This document shows positions 47,160 through 58,510 of a stretch of 64,000 nucleotides of DNA, in pieces. The position numbers and the translations under genes are program-made. Origin of the DNA: Dasypus novemcinctus (Eukaryota > Chordata > Mammalia > Cingulata > Dasypodidae); contig NC_080683.1 in NCBI RefSeq assembly GCF_030445035.2, positions 116,545,225 through 116,609,224 on the forward strand, given 5' to 3'. The notes beneath the pieces were generated by a model that searched no databases, was not told the DNA's origin, and saw nothing but the letters and a program-made list of their open reading frames with translations. Numbering within the stretch: the stretch's first letter is position 1; every line of letters begins with the position of its first letter.

Positions 47160-47598
47160 ATGCGGCTGCGGTGCCGGGGCCGCGTGCTGGGCATCTCGGT
47201 GGCCATCGCGCACGGCGTCTTCTCGGGCTCCCTCAACATCCTGCTCAAGTTCCTCATCAGCCGCTACCAGTTCTCCTTCCTGACGCTGGTGCAGTGCCTG
47301 ACCAGCTCCACCGCCGCGCTCAGCCTGGAGCTGCTGCGGCGCCTCGGGCTGGTGGCCGTGCCCCCCTTCGGCCTGCGCCTGGCGCGCTCCTTCGCGGGGG
47401 TCGCCGCGCTCTCCACGCTGCAGTCCAGCCTGACGCTCTGGTCGCTGCGCGGCCTCAGCCTGCCCATGTACGTGGTCTTCAAGCGCTGCCTGCCCCTGGT
47501 CACCATGCTGGTCGGCGTGCTGGTGCTCAGGAACGGGGCGCCCTCGCCGGGGGTGCTGGCCGCCGTGCTCATCACCACCTGCGGCGCCGCCCTGGCAG
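47160..47598 (+). CDS. SLC35D3: SLC35D3 exon 1 (start codon to codon 147, split)
   Basis: SLC35D3 is a member of the SLC35 nucleotide-sugar transporter family in the drug/metabolite transporter superfamily. Its substrate is not firmly established. In mice its loss causes platelet dense-granule deficiency, and it has been linked to dopamine D1 receptor trafficking, so it acts in endosomal and lysosome-related-organelle membranes. This exon encodes residues 1-146 plus the first base of codon 147. Hydrophobic stretches at about 8-30, 38-57, 74-96, 101-124 and 130-147 are predicted TM1-TM5. A conserved FKR triplet is at 107-109. The ATG at 47160 has a purine at -3, and the protein starts MRLRCRGRVLGISVAIAHG, nearly the human N terminus. 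The donor is GCAG|gtgagc. It is the only long frame in the island that matches a known protein. Confidence 0.97.
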
Positions 47599-48466
47599 GT
47601 GAGCGGGCTCCGCGCCCTCCCCAGCCCGCCCACTCCGGGCAGCGCCCCGGCTTCCAGGTGGGGGTCACCTCGTGTGGCACTCGCGCTGCCCGATGGGGAA
47701 ACTGAGGCATGGAGTGGCCAGCCTCGCCAACGGGACGGCGGGGACCCCGCGGTGCCTCCCGCGGCGCTCTCGCCCCTCTTTCTGATCCACACTCTCCCTC
47801 CACTCCCGCCTGCCACGATTGTCCTGGCTCCGACGTCCCCGTCACCCCGTATAGCCTTTTCCGCCCCTCGTGCCTTCCCCCTTCCCCACCCCCCCCCGCC
47901 CCCCAGCAACCCTTCCTTCCTCCCGGCGTCCTCGAAGCCAGACTGCGCCGTCAGGAGAAACTCCCTGGGCCGCGCCGGGCACGGGGAGCGCGGCGCAGAC
48001 GGCGGGGCCCGTGGGGCCGGCGGCGCCGCGCGGGGGTGCGGGCGCAAGCGGAAGGGCCCCAGCGGGAGCCACGCGCGGACGGGCTGGGCGGCCCCGCGAG
48101 CCTGGAGTGGGCGGGGGCGGGAAGCTGTCGCTTGAGGACCGCTCGGGGCTGGGGGCCCTTAGCCGGGGCTCCCCCTGTTCCCGCCGCCCCCCGAGGGCAT
48201 CTGCGCTGGACGGGGCCCCCGGCAGTGTGGCAGGGCGGGCGTCTCTCCTCCTGGATCGCCCCGGGAGTTGACCGCGCATGGCTCCCGCACCCCACACCCG
48301 GCGCCCCCGGGGCGGCGAGAATGGGCCAGCCACGCTGGACGGGAGAAGCGAGGGCGCGACCCCGAGCCCTTGGCAGCCCGGCGAGTGGCGCCAGCAGCTG
48401 CGCACCCGCGCCCACCGGCGTCTTCTCTCTTTTTCCCTCCCGCCCGGGCCCTCTCGTGTGCCGCAG
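47599..48466 (+). other. SLC35D3 single coding intron
   Basis: The 868-bp intron is GC-rich and CpG-dense, with GT..AG ends. Near 47695-47720 it holds a short stretch (gatggggaaactgaggcatg) resembling the core of a MIR SINE. A C-rich tract lies at about 47880-47910. No exon-like sequence was recognised in it. Confidence 0.85.
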
Positions 48467-49293
48467 GAGCCGGCGACCTGACGGGCGACCCCATCGGGTA
48501 CGTGACGGGCGTGCTGGCGGTGCTGGTGCACGCCGCCTACCTGGTGCTCATCCAGAAGGCGAGCGCCGACGCGGAGCACGGGCCGCTCACGGCGCAGTAC
48601 GTCATCGCCGTCTCCGCCACGCCGCTGCTCGTCGTCCTCTCCTTCGCCAGCACCGACTCCATCCACGCCTGGGCCTTCCCCGGCTGGAAGGACCCGGCCA
48701 TGGTCAGCATCTTCGTGGCCTGCATCCTGATCGGCTGCGCCATGAACTTCACCACGCTGCACTGCACCTACATCAACTCGGCGGTCACCACCAGCTTCGT
48801 GGGCGTGGTGAAGAGCATCGCCACCATCACCGTGGGCATGGTGGCCTTCAGCGACGTGGCGCCCACCTCCCTGTTCATCGCCGGCGTCGTGGTGAACACC
48901 CTGGGCTCCGTCATTTACTGTGTGGCCAAATTCGTGGAGACGCGGAAGCAGAGCACCTACGAGGACCTGGAGGCGCAGCCCGACGAGGGCGCGCAGCCAG
49001 CTGGAGGCCAGCTGCCGTTCCCCCTGGAGGAGCTGCCCGGGGAGGGTGGAGGTGGCGGCGCAGAAGGTGGGGAGGCGACAGGGGGCTCCGGGCAGCAGAG
49101 CGGGCCGGGGGCGAGCGGCAGCCCCAGGGGAGGCGGGCTGGAGATGGGGAGCGGGCAGACGCCAGCGGGCGCTGGAGAAGGGAGCAAGAGGCCGTTAAGG
49201 GATGCCTACCTCCAAGTGTGGAGATTAGTTAGGGGCACCAAGTACACGAAGAAGGATTATTTGATAGAAAACGAGGAGTTACCCAGCCCCTGA
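48467..49293 (+). CDS. SLC35D3: SLC35D3 exon 2 (codon 147 to stop)
   Basis: Exon 2 completes codon 147 (G|GA) after an 868-bp intron; the acceptor is ctcgtgtgccgcag with a pyrimidine tract upstream. It encodes residues 147-421 and ends with TGA at 49291-49293. Predicted TM6-TM10 are at about 158-177, 190-212, 225-246, 252-273 and 282-303, which gives the ten helices usual for SLC35 proteins. A cytosolic tail of about 118 residues follows. It contains YEDL at 311-314, a YXX-phi type sorting motif, then a glycine-rich low-complexity stretch (about 338-390). The end, KKDYLIENEELPSP, matches human SLC35D3. The total of 421 residues compares with about 416 in human; the extra residues appear to lie in the Gly-rich tail. 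No stop or frameshift interrupts it. Confidence 0.97.
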
Positions 49294-50216
49294 AGGGGAC
49301 AGAGCATGTAGGTCCATCTGTACATGCGCTGGTTTTATATGCTACAGATGCCAGGTCTTTTGAGGAGGGGCTGCCCAGTTGTAGTCTTTGAGGAGTGGGG
49401 AAGGGAAGCAGAGAGAGAAGCTGAAGAGACTGATAGGAACAGAAAGAGCACCCCTGTGAATTATTTAGTGTGACCTTACCTGAGGCATCACAGAGACAAA
49501 GGGATGTGAAGATCTTGAGAACAAGGCAGTGGCTTCGTTTCAGAATCCTGGCACATTTGTTTCCTGTCTTTATAACCATAGCCAAATATCTGCATGTACC
49601 AAGGGTCCCCCAAGCACCCCCTGCCAAAGACGGAGAGCAGAGTGATGACAGCACTGAATAAGCTCGGGAATTACATTCAGGGGACATTTTTGATGGTAGT
49701 TAGAACTACAGTTTTGATCGCCAGCTGGAAAAAAAGAGTATATTGTTGGAATGACTTTGCATATAAATATACTGAATTATGTTTACTGTTAGAGTCATCT
49801 GAAATGTTTACTCCACTTTTTCACTTTGTTTTTAAAATATGTGCTTAGTTACTCTATTATTATATGATGGTAGAAAATGTTAAAAATTTTTTGAAAATAA
49901 GAGTTTTGAGCATTAATTGTGAAATTTGATGTTTACATTTATTAATTATAAAAATACTTTCAAGGTTGTTTTGGTTCATTGCTTTATAATATTTATTAGG
50001 AAGGCCATCACCTTTTTAAACCACTTTTACTGGATCCAATATTCTTCGTAGCAAAAGCAATGGTTGAAATATAATCCAGTATTTGACCCATCCAGAAGAA
50101 AGACTCTTCTGAAAAGCAACCCTTCTCCCATCTTGCACTGCTCATCCCAAGCCATGCTACAAAAAGAGCAACAGCTATATTCACATTATGATATTTTTCT
50201 ATATTAAATTTGCCAA

Positions 50217-50222
50217 AATAAA
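50217..50222 (+). promoter_or_regulatory. Candidate SLC35D3 polyadenylation signal AATAAA
   Basis: Canonical signal about 0.92 kb after the stop, followed by a GT/T-rich stretch (gttgttataaatttgtatg). Use is inferred. Confidence 0.4.
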
Positions 50223-50363
50223 GTACGAGTCTGTTAAAAGATAATGTTGTTATAAATTTGTATGAGACACGTTTCTATTCTAGGTTGCCGTGTCATTTAT
50301 GTTTGTCTTCAGCGTGTGGTGTACAGTAGCTGGTACTAAACTCACAGCATTGGGAACTTTCTA

Positions 50364-50382
50364 AATAAACTTCCTAAATAAA
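50364..50382 (+). promoter_or_regulatory. Paired candidate SLC35D3 polyadenylation signals
   Basis: Two AATAAA hexamers 13 nt apart (50364-50369 and 50377-50382), followed by a GT-containing stretch. Double signals are common at real mammalian ends, so this pair competes with the signal at 50217. Confidence 0.45.
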
Positions 50383-50400
50383 CGTGGCAGTGGGCTTTAA

Positions 50401-52225
50401 AACAAAAGCCATAGTAACAATCAAATATGCCCTCGTTTACCAGTGAAGGCAACTGTTACAAGGAAGAAAAATCATGGCCTCACTGCTGAGGCGTTAAAGC
50501 CATGCCCACCAGACTTCCGTTAACATGGAGTTGGAGATGTAATATAAAATACATGGCTTTGCAAAACCAACCTCCCTCCCTCCCTTTTTTTTCTTCCTTC
50601 CTATTCATCGCAGCTTTGCCTCATTTTATTATACATTTACTTCCTTAAATTTCAGCTCTATCACTTAAAATTCGAACCAGAGCCGAACCTCACAGGTGGG
50701 ACCATCCAAAACCAATGACGGGTGAAACGGATGTCGTCTGGGAGCAGGGAAGCACCTGGACCCCTGGCCGCCCCCTCCTGGAGGGTTCCTCTGAGAGTGA
50801 GTGCACTCCTGCCATTTGCCGCAGGGCCAGCTTGTTCCTGAGACTTTTGATGGTAGCTGAATGTCTTTTGTTTGCATTTCCTTTCCTCAAATCCACGAAA
50901 CCCACAGCAAAAGGAGAGAATAAACTTCAGCTGCATCAGTTTGGCCACACATGCTGATGAGCCAGGGGATGCCCAGTCATAACTGGTCCTAAGTTACCGC
51001 TTTTCGCAGGCAACTGAGTGCTTTGCTAGGGACCTTTGCCAGTGGTTTAAGCTGTAGGAGCCCACATAGGGCCGCAGCTAGAGGCGGTTAGCTGGGGTTA
51101 TACGGACTTGAAAATAAGCGTGAGTGTTAATTTTGGCACTCCACAGGGCTTGCAACTCCTGTTGCAAGCCTGGGAAGCTGAGAACAAATGAGAGGCAGCA
51201 AAGTAGAATGGAGTGTGTTTTTGTTGTGAATACCACTCTCAGATCAGTGGAAAGGGTGATAGCTTTTCACTGCAGACAATCACTTTGGTTAAAGTGATTG
51301 GTTAGTTTGTATTTATGGCAAAAAGATGAATGGTTTCCTATCAACAAGTTTGTAGAGGCTCCTACATTTGGAGGATGGAGGGATTGCAATAGGGTAAGGT
51401 AGAAGAAGGAAAACCCAGCAAGATCAAAAATGGAGGTTCTGTCACATGCATTGATTTGGGCAAAGCTTGGAGGTCTCTACAAGGAGCAAGAAAGTGAGTC
51501 CAGGGCAGGGCAGATGGTGCCTTGGCACCTGGGGCTCAGTGCAGAAGGTATGAGCACGTGTTGGGCATGGCTTGATTCCTGCCTTCTAATCCTTGCTTCC
51601 ACCCATCGTTGACACCTGAGGCTATCTACAGACTCAATCCATGCTGACCCCTGGGCTCAGGTAGGGCAGCTTCTGAGTCACATCAGGACCTCACTGTGAG
51701 CAAGACATCACTGGTAGTCACTGTCATTGCTTGACAGGCTCATTCTTTGTGTCATATTTTTGACAACTCAGATTCTCCCTTATTTCTGAGATTAACCCCC
51801 CACCACATACCCACTTGGGTGTCTGGTCCTTGCTTTGGTGACCTGTTTCTGCATCAGTTCCTCAGGATGGAGGCCCTGCCTCATGCTCACCTCTCACTTC
51901 CCAGCTGGACTTTAAAACACAGCTGGACTATCAGAGTCAGCTTCTCACTGCTGTCCACACTGCTGGCAGCTTCCCCCAAAGGAGGCCCTGGTCAACCAGA
52001 AGCACACAGGGGCAATGAGTGCCCAGAATTGGGCTGGCGAGAGGGTGTGTGTGTGTTGCTGTGAGCTGCTGAGCAGAGCTGAAGCAGGGACCTAAGCTCC
52101 AGCAAGGCCAGTAGGCCTGCAGAAGCAGCCACGAGTTGTCAGGGGCCTGGAGGTTTAACAACAAGACTCATGAGGACTCAACTGGGTGAAACTTACCAGT
52201 TCAGAACTGGCCAAAGACTTCTCTG
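50401..52225. other. Intergenic downstream of SLC35D3, mostly unique
   Basis: No gene or clear repeat. A low-complexity ccctccctccc/tttcttcc tract lies at about 50570-50605. Confidence 0.5.
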
Positions 52226-52229
52226 CACT

Positions 52230-53510
52230 TCAGTTTGAGAAATTTCTATTGACCTGTCTTCAAGCTCACTGATTCTTTCCTCAGCTGTGCTGTCCTGTCC
52301 ATTGAGGAGCACCTCAAAGGCATTCTTGATTTCTGTTACAGCAGTTCTGATTTCTAGCACTTCCTTTTGGTTCTTTCTAGAGCTTCCATCTCTTCACTTA
52401 CATACCCATCTGTTTTTACCTATTGTCTCCTTTTTTCCATTAGTCCTTTTGGCATATTAATCATAGTTATTTTAAGTTCCCTACCTGATAATTCCAAAAT
52501 CAAGTCTGGTTCTGATGGCTTTATTCCTTCAGATGTGTTTTTTTTCATTTAGCATGCCTTTAATTTTTTATTGTTGTTGAAAGCAAGGCATGATGTATTG
52601 GGTAATAGGAACTGAGGTAAATGGGTCTTTAGTGTGAAGTTTCAAGTTAATCTGGCTAAAAATTGGACAATGTTTAATGTTTGCCAGAGCTGTAGGTGTC
52701 AGAAGGTTCCAACTCCTCTAGTGTCCTTGTTTATGTCTCCTCTGTGACTATGGGCTTCCCCAAGAACTCTGCAGATAGGATGTGTCTGTGCCGTGCAACT
52801 CTTCCAGCTGTAATGCACTGTTGGGTTGGTGGGATAAAGTGTGTTGAGGGGGAGAGCACTCTTTAGCTTTCCCACTAAACCCCAGTCTTTTAGTGGGCCT
52901 GTGTCTCTGGGCTGTGACCTTGGCAAGTGTTTATTAGCTTTTTCTTCTTCCCTTTTGGTGAGACAGGGAGAGGAGAGGGGCTGGAATATGAGAAATGGAC
53001 TTCCCCCAGGTAGAATAAGGCTCTGGTAAGACTTTGCCCCTGGCAGGTGGGCCTTGGCTATGGAGAAATCTCTGGGCTTATTTCACAAGGGTTTTTCTTT
53101 CCCTCTCCCCACCAGAGCCCCAAGGGGGTCTTCCTCCGTTCCTCGTTACTGCTGGGGTTCCTGGAAGTCAAACCCAGTAAAGTGTGCTCCTCCCCAAGTC
53201 AGCAGCCCCAGGAGCTTCTCATTTTCACTGTGGTCCACATTCAACCTCCAGAAGTTTGCAAAAATGACCATTTCCATGTCTGTGGCTCCAGCAGCTTTGG
53301 CTCCAGGTGAGCAGCTCCATATTCATGACCCTCCAGGTTTTGCGGTGGTGGTTTGCCTGGCCACCCCAGTTCTCTGATGTGTCCAAGAAAATAGCATCTT
53401 CCTCTGCCTCCCATGACCACAGAGAGTCCAGGCCACCATGCAATTCCAAGGGAGCGCCGAACAAGCTCAGTGCTGCCGCTTACTCTAGAGGCTGCCATGC
53501 TGACCACTTT
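52230..53510 (-). repeat. Old L1 5' region (ORF1 and 5' UTR), minus strand
   Basis: cctgtcttcaagctcactgattctttcctc, attgaggagcacctc and tcagttctgatttctagcac... form the antisense of the L1 ORF1 start, like the 26640 region of the other L1. The later part (52560-53510) fits a 5' UTR but is less clear. Confidence 0.6.
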
Positions 53511-53514
53511 TGCC

Positions 53515-53830
53515 AAAAAAACAGCTTTACTGAAATATAATTTACATGCTATCAAATTCTCATATTTTCGGGGTACAAGTCAGTGGTTTTTAGTATGTTT
53601 ACAGAGTTCCACAACCATCACCACTCTCTAAATTTAGAACAATCTTATCACCTCTGAAAGAAGACTCAACACCTATTAGCAGTCATTCTCCATTCCCACC
53701 CCACCCTCCCGCCCTCTCCCCCAGCCCCCGTCAACCACTAATCTGCTTCCTGTCTCTACTGATTTGCCTCTTCTGGTCCCATCACTTCTTGCTGTACTGA
53801 ATTGCTTTTTTTGACCGTTCTCTGTAGGCT
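53515..53830 (-). repeat. L1ME-type 3'-end fragment
   Basis: ttactgaaatataatttacatgc, gtcagtggtttttagtatgtttacagag, accatcaccactctctaa and tgcctcttctggtcccatcac are the antisense L1ME 3' UTR. Confidence 0.7.
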
Positions 53831-54082
53831 ATTCCTGCACTCCCGTTTTAACCCAATGTTTTGCTAATACAATACTGATTTTGGAATGCAGTTGACAACA
53901 TTTACGGAGTGCTCAAAGGACATTTCAGTGCAGAAAAGGAAAACTTGAAGTCCATGTCAGGGTCCCGCTCTGGCTGGGTCCCCTCTCCTTGGCCCTGTCA
54001 CACTGGGTGCAGGTCTTTCCCTAGAGTCACCCTTGCACTAGAGTCAAGCACCCCGGCCCTACTGTTTGCCAGTACTTTTCTT

Positions 54083-54492
54083 TTTTTTAAAGATTTATTT
54101 TTTATTTATTTCTCCCCTCGCCCCCAGTTGTCTGTTCTCTGTGTCCATTTGCTGCGTGTTCTTCTTTGTCCGCTTCTGTTGTTGTCAGCGGCACAGGAAT
54201 CTGTGTTTCTTTCTGTTGTGTCATCTTGTTGTGTCAGCTCTCTGCGTGTGCGGTGCCATTCCTGGGCAGGCTGCACTTTCTTTCGTGCTGGGCGGCTCTC
54301 CCTACGGGGTGCACTCCCTGCGCGTGGGGCTCCCCTACATGCAGGGACACCCCTGCGTGGCAGGGCACTTCTTGTGCACATCAACACTGCGCATGGGCCA
54401 GCTCCACACGGGTCAAGGAGGCCAGAGTTTTTGACCATGAACCTCCCATGTGGTAGGCGGACACACTATCCATTGGGTCAAGTCTGCTTCCC
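54083..54492 (-). repeat. DAS-type SINE I (long form)
   Basis: Complete minus-strand copy with the head ending gtctgcttccc at 54492. Perfect 12-bp target duplication agtacttttctt (54071-54082 and 54493-54504). Confidence 0.92.
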
Positions 54493-54504
54493 AGTACTTT
54501 TCTT

Positions 54505-56382
54505 GAGAAATAGCTGGAAGAGCTGTAACAGTGATCCCTGGAGCAAAAGAGCCTGCACTCTCCGTGATGAGTTCTGCACGGCTTCCTGCAAAGTAGGAAA
54601 AGCCCCAACTATCAACCACCACCCCCGTTTCTGTCCCACTACACTGGATTCACGCAGAAAGTTATCTGGAACCTTCCACAACCGAGGCAAAGCTGGCCAA
54701 CTGCCCCCCTGTCTTGCCCTCCCCTTGCTTTCTTCCCGCACACAGAACTCTGAAGTTACCTAGGAACAAGGAGCCATGTGCTGGAAAGGTGGGCCAAGTG
54801 TCCAGGGAGTGAATGATCATTTTGCTAAACCAACTACAGCCCATAATTGTTTGCCAGTGATGGGTTTAGGGGTGAGCCTGTGGCCTGGCCCTGCGAATGG
54901 GACGGATGGGTATGTGTGCCAGGAGAGGCCCTGGGGATGTGCTTCTCTATGAAACGCTCAAGAACAAACTCCCGTCAGGCTGCCTTTGTGTCAGGAGGGG
55001 AGGCTGAGACGTCTGAAACCACCACGAGTCTTCTCCCAGCCGCGAGTGGACAATGCTGCGGCGGATGGCAGTGGGCAGAGGACAGCGCGCGGGACAAGGG
55101 GAAGAGCCCCGGTCCCCGAAGCCTTCCACTGCCTAGGTCCAGACCCATCATTATGTCCTAATGAATGCCTGCTTTAAAGTCCCTTCCGGTTGGACGTTCT
55201 TCTTTCAAATAAAAATTTCCCAACTGGTATCATGTAAGCATTATAATTTATCTTGAAAATATACTTGAAAAACAAAACATTTTTTTTCCATGGCAACACC
55301 AGCTTTCATCCATCCACCCACCCATGATTTATTCGTTAATTCAACAAACATTTATTAAGTATATACTACGTACCAATTTGTAAAGAGTCTGTTTTTCCCT
55401 AACAAGTTTTTATGGTAAATATAATTAGTGTTTTTATATACTTGAAGGATAACCTTTCAAAGGGCTAGTTGGATGATAAACATTCAGACAGCCTTTGAAA
55501 GGGCGATAAACATGCTAACATTTTCCTTCTGAATTTTATTTGAATGATCAAGCTGGACAATTTTCCTATATTCACCAATACTTTAAAAAGGAACCTGAAA
55601 CCCTATACTGACAGGCAAAAGATATAACCAGAAAGTCCCAGCACAGGAAATTGAGTGGCTTGGACACATGTGAAAGGAGCCCTGCCCTCTTTTATAATAG
55701 GAGGAAAGTAAATTAACCTGCAGTGAGAACACCTGTGTCCACGCAGCTGCGGGGACTCGGCTCTCACAGATGGCCCACACAGGGCACCTGGGCTGGAAAT
55801 CACCAAGGAAAACAAACTGGCAGGAAAAAAACGCACCAATTATTGGCCCAGCAATTCATTCTAGGAATTCATCCTGGAACTGTAATTGCACATGGGCAAA
55901 ACAATGCATATGTAAGATCGAAGCATTTGTTGACCATACCCCAAATTACCAAATCCTGAATGTCTACTAAAGGGTCCTGGCTAAATACTTGATAGTACAG
56001 CCTCACACTGAATACCTGCTGGTATTTGAAAAGCATGAGGCACAATTCTATTTGGGGCTGATCTTCAAAATGTGTTAAGGAGAAGTGCATAGTACTGAAA
56101 ACCGCATATCATTTGCCAGGGTGCGTGGGAAAATAGGGACGCTGAGCTTTTACATGCACAGAACATCTCTGGAAGACTGAACAAGAAATGGGCAACAAGA
56201 ACTCTCCCTGGGCAGGGGAACTGGGTGGTGGTGATACACGGGTAAAAGGAGATACACTGTGTGAGATGTATCATTTTTTACCTTTTGGAGTTTGTATCCT
56301 GTGAATTATTCAAAATCAAAATAATAATTGTAAAAGATGGTGACATTCCATCAAGAGCCTGTTTCTCTCCCAGATTTCCCTT
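54505..56382. other. Intergenic, mostly unique sequence
   Basis: No gene is recognised. A short antisense L2/MIR-like piece (aattcaacaaacatttattaagtatatactacgtacc) lies at about 55333-55375. Confidence 0.45.
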
Positions 56383-56394
56383 CCCATAGGTTCT

Positions 56395-56802
56395 TTTTTT
56401 TAAAAAAAGATTTATTTATTTCTCTCCCCTGCCTCCCACCCCCATTGTCTGCTCTCTGTGTCCATTTGCTGTGTGTTCTTCTGTGTCTGCTTGGATTCCT
56501 GTCAGCGGCACTGGGAATCTGTGTCTTGTTTTGTTGCATCTTCTTGCTGTCTCAGCTCTCCATGTGTGCAGTGCCACTCCTGGGCAGGCTGCACTTTTGT
56601 CATGCAGGGGTCCTTACGGGGCATACTCCTTACACGTGGGGTTTCCGTATGGGTGGGACACCCCTGCGTGGCAGGGCACTCCTTGAGCACATCAGCACTG
56701 TGCATGGGCCAGCTCCACATGGGTCAAGGAGGCCCGGGTTTGAACCCTGGACCTCCCATGTGGTAGGCAGATGCTCTATCTATTGAACCACATCCGCTTC
56801 CC
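56395..56802 (-). repeat. DAS-type SINE J1 (long form)
   Basis: Minus-strand copy with the head ending catccgcttccc at 56802. Left flank ccataggttct (56384-56394), right flank ccacaggttct (56803-56813), 10 of 11. SINE J2 begins immediately after. Confidence 0.88.
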
Positions 56803-56813
56803 CCACAGGTTCT

Positions 56814-57196
56814 TTTTTTTTTTTTTTTTTTTTTTAAAGATTTATTTATTTATTTAATTCCCCCCCCTCCCCTGGTTGTCTGTTCTTGGTGTCTGTTTGC
56901 TGCGTCTTGTTTCTTTGTCCGCTTCTGTTGTCGTCAGCGGCACGGGAAGTGTGGGCGGCGCCATTCCTGGGCAGGCTGCTCTTTCTTTTCACGCTGGGCG
57001 GCTTTCCTCACGGGCGCACTCCTTGCGCATGGGGCTCCCCCACGCGGGGGACACCCTTGCGTGGCACGGCACTCCTTGCGCGCCTCAGCACTGCGCATGG
57101 CCAGCTCCACACGGGTCAAGGAGGCCCGGGGTTTGAACCGCGGACCTCCCATATGGTAGACGGACGCCCTAACCACTGGGCCAAAGTCCGTTTCCC
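56814..57196 (-). repeat. DAS-type SINE J2 (long form)
   Basis: Minus-strand copy with a pure T run of about 24 on the left and the head ending aaagtccgtttccc. The flanks are ccacaggttct (56803-56813) and ccacaggttct again (57198-57208), so it used the duplicated target of J1. It lacks part of the body between gcggcacgggaa and gtgggcggcg. Confidence 0.88.
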
Positions 57197-57208
57197 CCCA
57201 CAGGTTCT

Positions 57209-57685
57209 TAATTAATACTGGAGCTTTTTTGCTGCTGTCGAGGATGTTCATGACAACTTGCAAATAAAGATGCCCCCTTCCCAAGGAGAGAGGATAAATA
57301 AATCACATTTTTAGAAGGCAATGCAAAATTTGTGACAGTGCTCAATTAAATTATGTTTTAGACAACTATATTTGGTGGAATCTGCAGCTGTGCCCCGCGC
57401 TCCTTTCAGCCCTTGCAGGGCGGCGGCCGCGGGACTGAGGTCACCCGTGAAATGTGCATGGAGGGCAAGGGGCTCATCACCTGTTAAAAGAAACCTGTGT
57501 GTCCTTTCCAGTCCCACTGGCCAGGCTGTGCCTGTGGTCCTGACCCAGCCAGGACCCTCCGACAAGGGCCAGCTTTAGGGTGTGGCAGAGCAGGTGCCAG
57601 AGGAAATGGGGGTCCTGGATGGTGCTGTGGGGCAGGGCTATGAGAGAGCTATCTCCACGTCAACCCGCTGAGCTTTAATATTGAG
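57209..57685. other. Intergenic, unique sequence
   Basis: No gene or repeat is recognised. Confidence 0.5.
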
Positions 57686-57689
57686 GGTT

Positions 57690-58110
57690 AGCTTCTGGTT
57701 CTTAGGGCTGCCGTAACAAAGTACCACAAGCCACTGAAAGTTAATCTCTCACACTTCTGGGGAGCACAAGTCCAAGACGAAGGTGTCGGCAGGGCCGTGT
57801 GCCTTTGACCCCCATAGGCAGGGGCCTTCCTCACCTGCCTCATTTCTGGGGTGACCGGCAATCCTTGCGGCCGCATCACCCAGTTTCTGGCCCTGCCTTC
57901 CCTGCCTCTCTCCTCTGTGTCTCTCCCCCTCTCCTGATGAGGAAGCCAGTCCTATCAGATCCGGGACCCCCCTACAGCAGTTTGGCCTCATCTTAACTAA
58001 TTACATCTGCAAAGACCCTATTTCTAAAGAAGGTCATACTCATGAGACCAAGGGTTAGGACGTGGCCATGTCTTTTGGGGTTCTTTTTAGATCAGGGGCT
58101 TAGGCAGGAT
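57690..58110 (-). repeat. Ancient eutherian LTR (MaLR/MLT-like)
   Basis: It opens gggctgccgtaacaaagtaccacaagcc. It ends near aattacatctgcaaagaccctatttctaaag...ggtcatactc, the reverse complement of the text at 12950-13110 and of the classic MaLR-like layout. Old and diverged. Confidence 0.65.
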
Positions 58111-58234
58111 CTGACCGGTACAGCCACGTTGCCTCTCACTAGTGTGCAGAATCACTGGAGGCATGCTGTTGCATGTAAGGGTAAGCTACTGCTATTTACT
58201 ATTTTTTCGTTGACTTCATTAACAGGTGGTTGAA

Positions 58235-58510
58235 TTTTTCCTAGTTTGTTGTGGTAACACATATATGGCATAAAACTTGCCATTTCTTCTTACTATTTTT
58301 AAGAGTACAGTTAAGTGGCCTTAAATCCTTGTATAATGTTGGGCTACCATTAGCACCATCCACTACTCAATCTTTGCCATCACCCCAAATGGAAACTCTG
58401 CACCCCCATTAAGCACGAACTCCCCATTCCCCTTTTCCTCCAGCCCAAGGTAAACTCTAATCCATTTTCTCTATGAATATTCACATTCTAGACATTTCAT
58501 GTCTGATAGA
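58235..58510 (-). repeat. L1ME-type 3'-end fragment
   Basis: gtaacacatatatggcataaaacttgccatttc, gtacagttaagtggcc, atcaccccaaatggaaactctgc and ctttctctatgaatattcac-like text fit the antisense L1ME 3' UTR. Confidence 0.65.

Larger units (their letters stand above)
45650..49200. promoter_or_regulatory. CpG island spanning SLC35D3 promoter, exon 1, intron and exon 2
   Basis: Base composition changes abruptly from AT-rich to very GC-rich with dense CG dinucleotides from about 45650. It stays so through both SLC35D3 exons to the end of the coding region. GC-box-like runs such as ggcgggcggga (about 46610) occur upstream of the ATG, and I see no TATA box at a convincing distance. This is the usual CpG-island promoter type, and the transcription start is probably in the last few hundred bases before 47160. 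Borders are by eye. Confidence 0.85.
49294..50400 (+). other. SLC35D3: SLC35D3 3' untranslated region
   Basis: Unique sequence becoming AT-rich after the stop, with candidate AATAAA signals at 50217-50222, 50364-50369 and 50377-50382. A UTR of roughly 0.9-1.1 kb is inferred; the end is not directly visible. Confidence 0.55.

Noticed and set aside
45732-48762. Many long open frames on both strands around SLC35D3 (for example minus 46334-47257, minus 46881-48047, plus 46125-46994, plus 47709-49232).
   Set aside because: GC-rich DNA has few stop codons. These frames have proline-, arginine-, glycine- and alanine-rich composition, overlap each other, and match nothing; only the SLC35D3 frame matches a protein and has splice sites.
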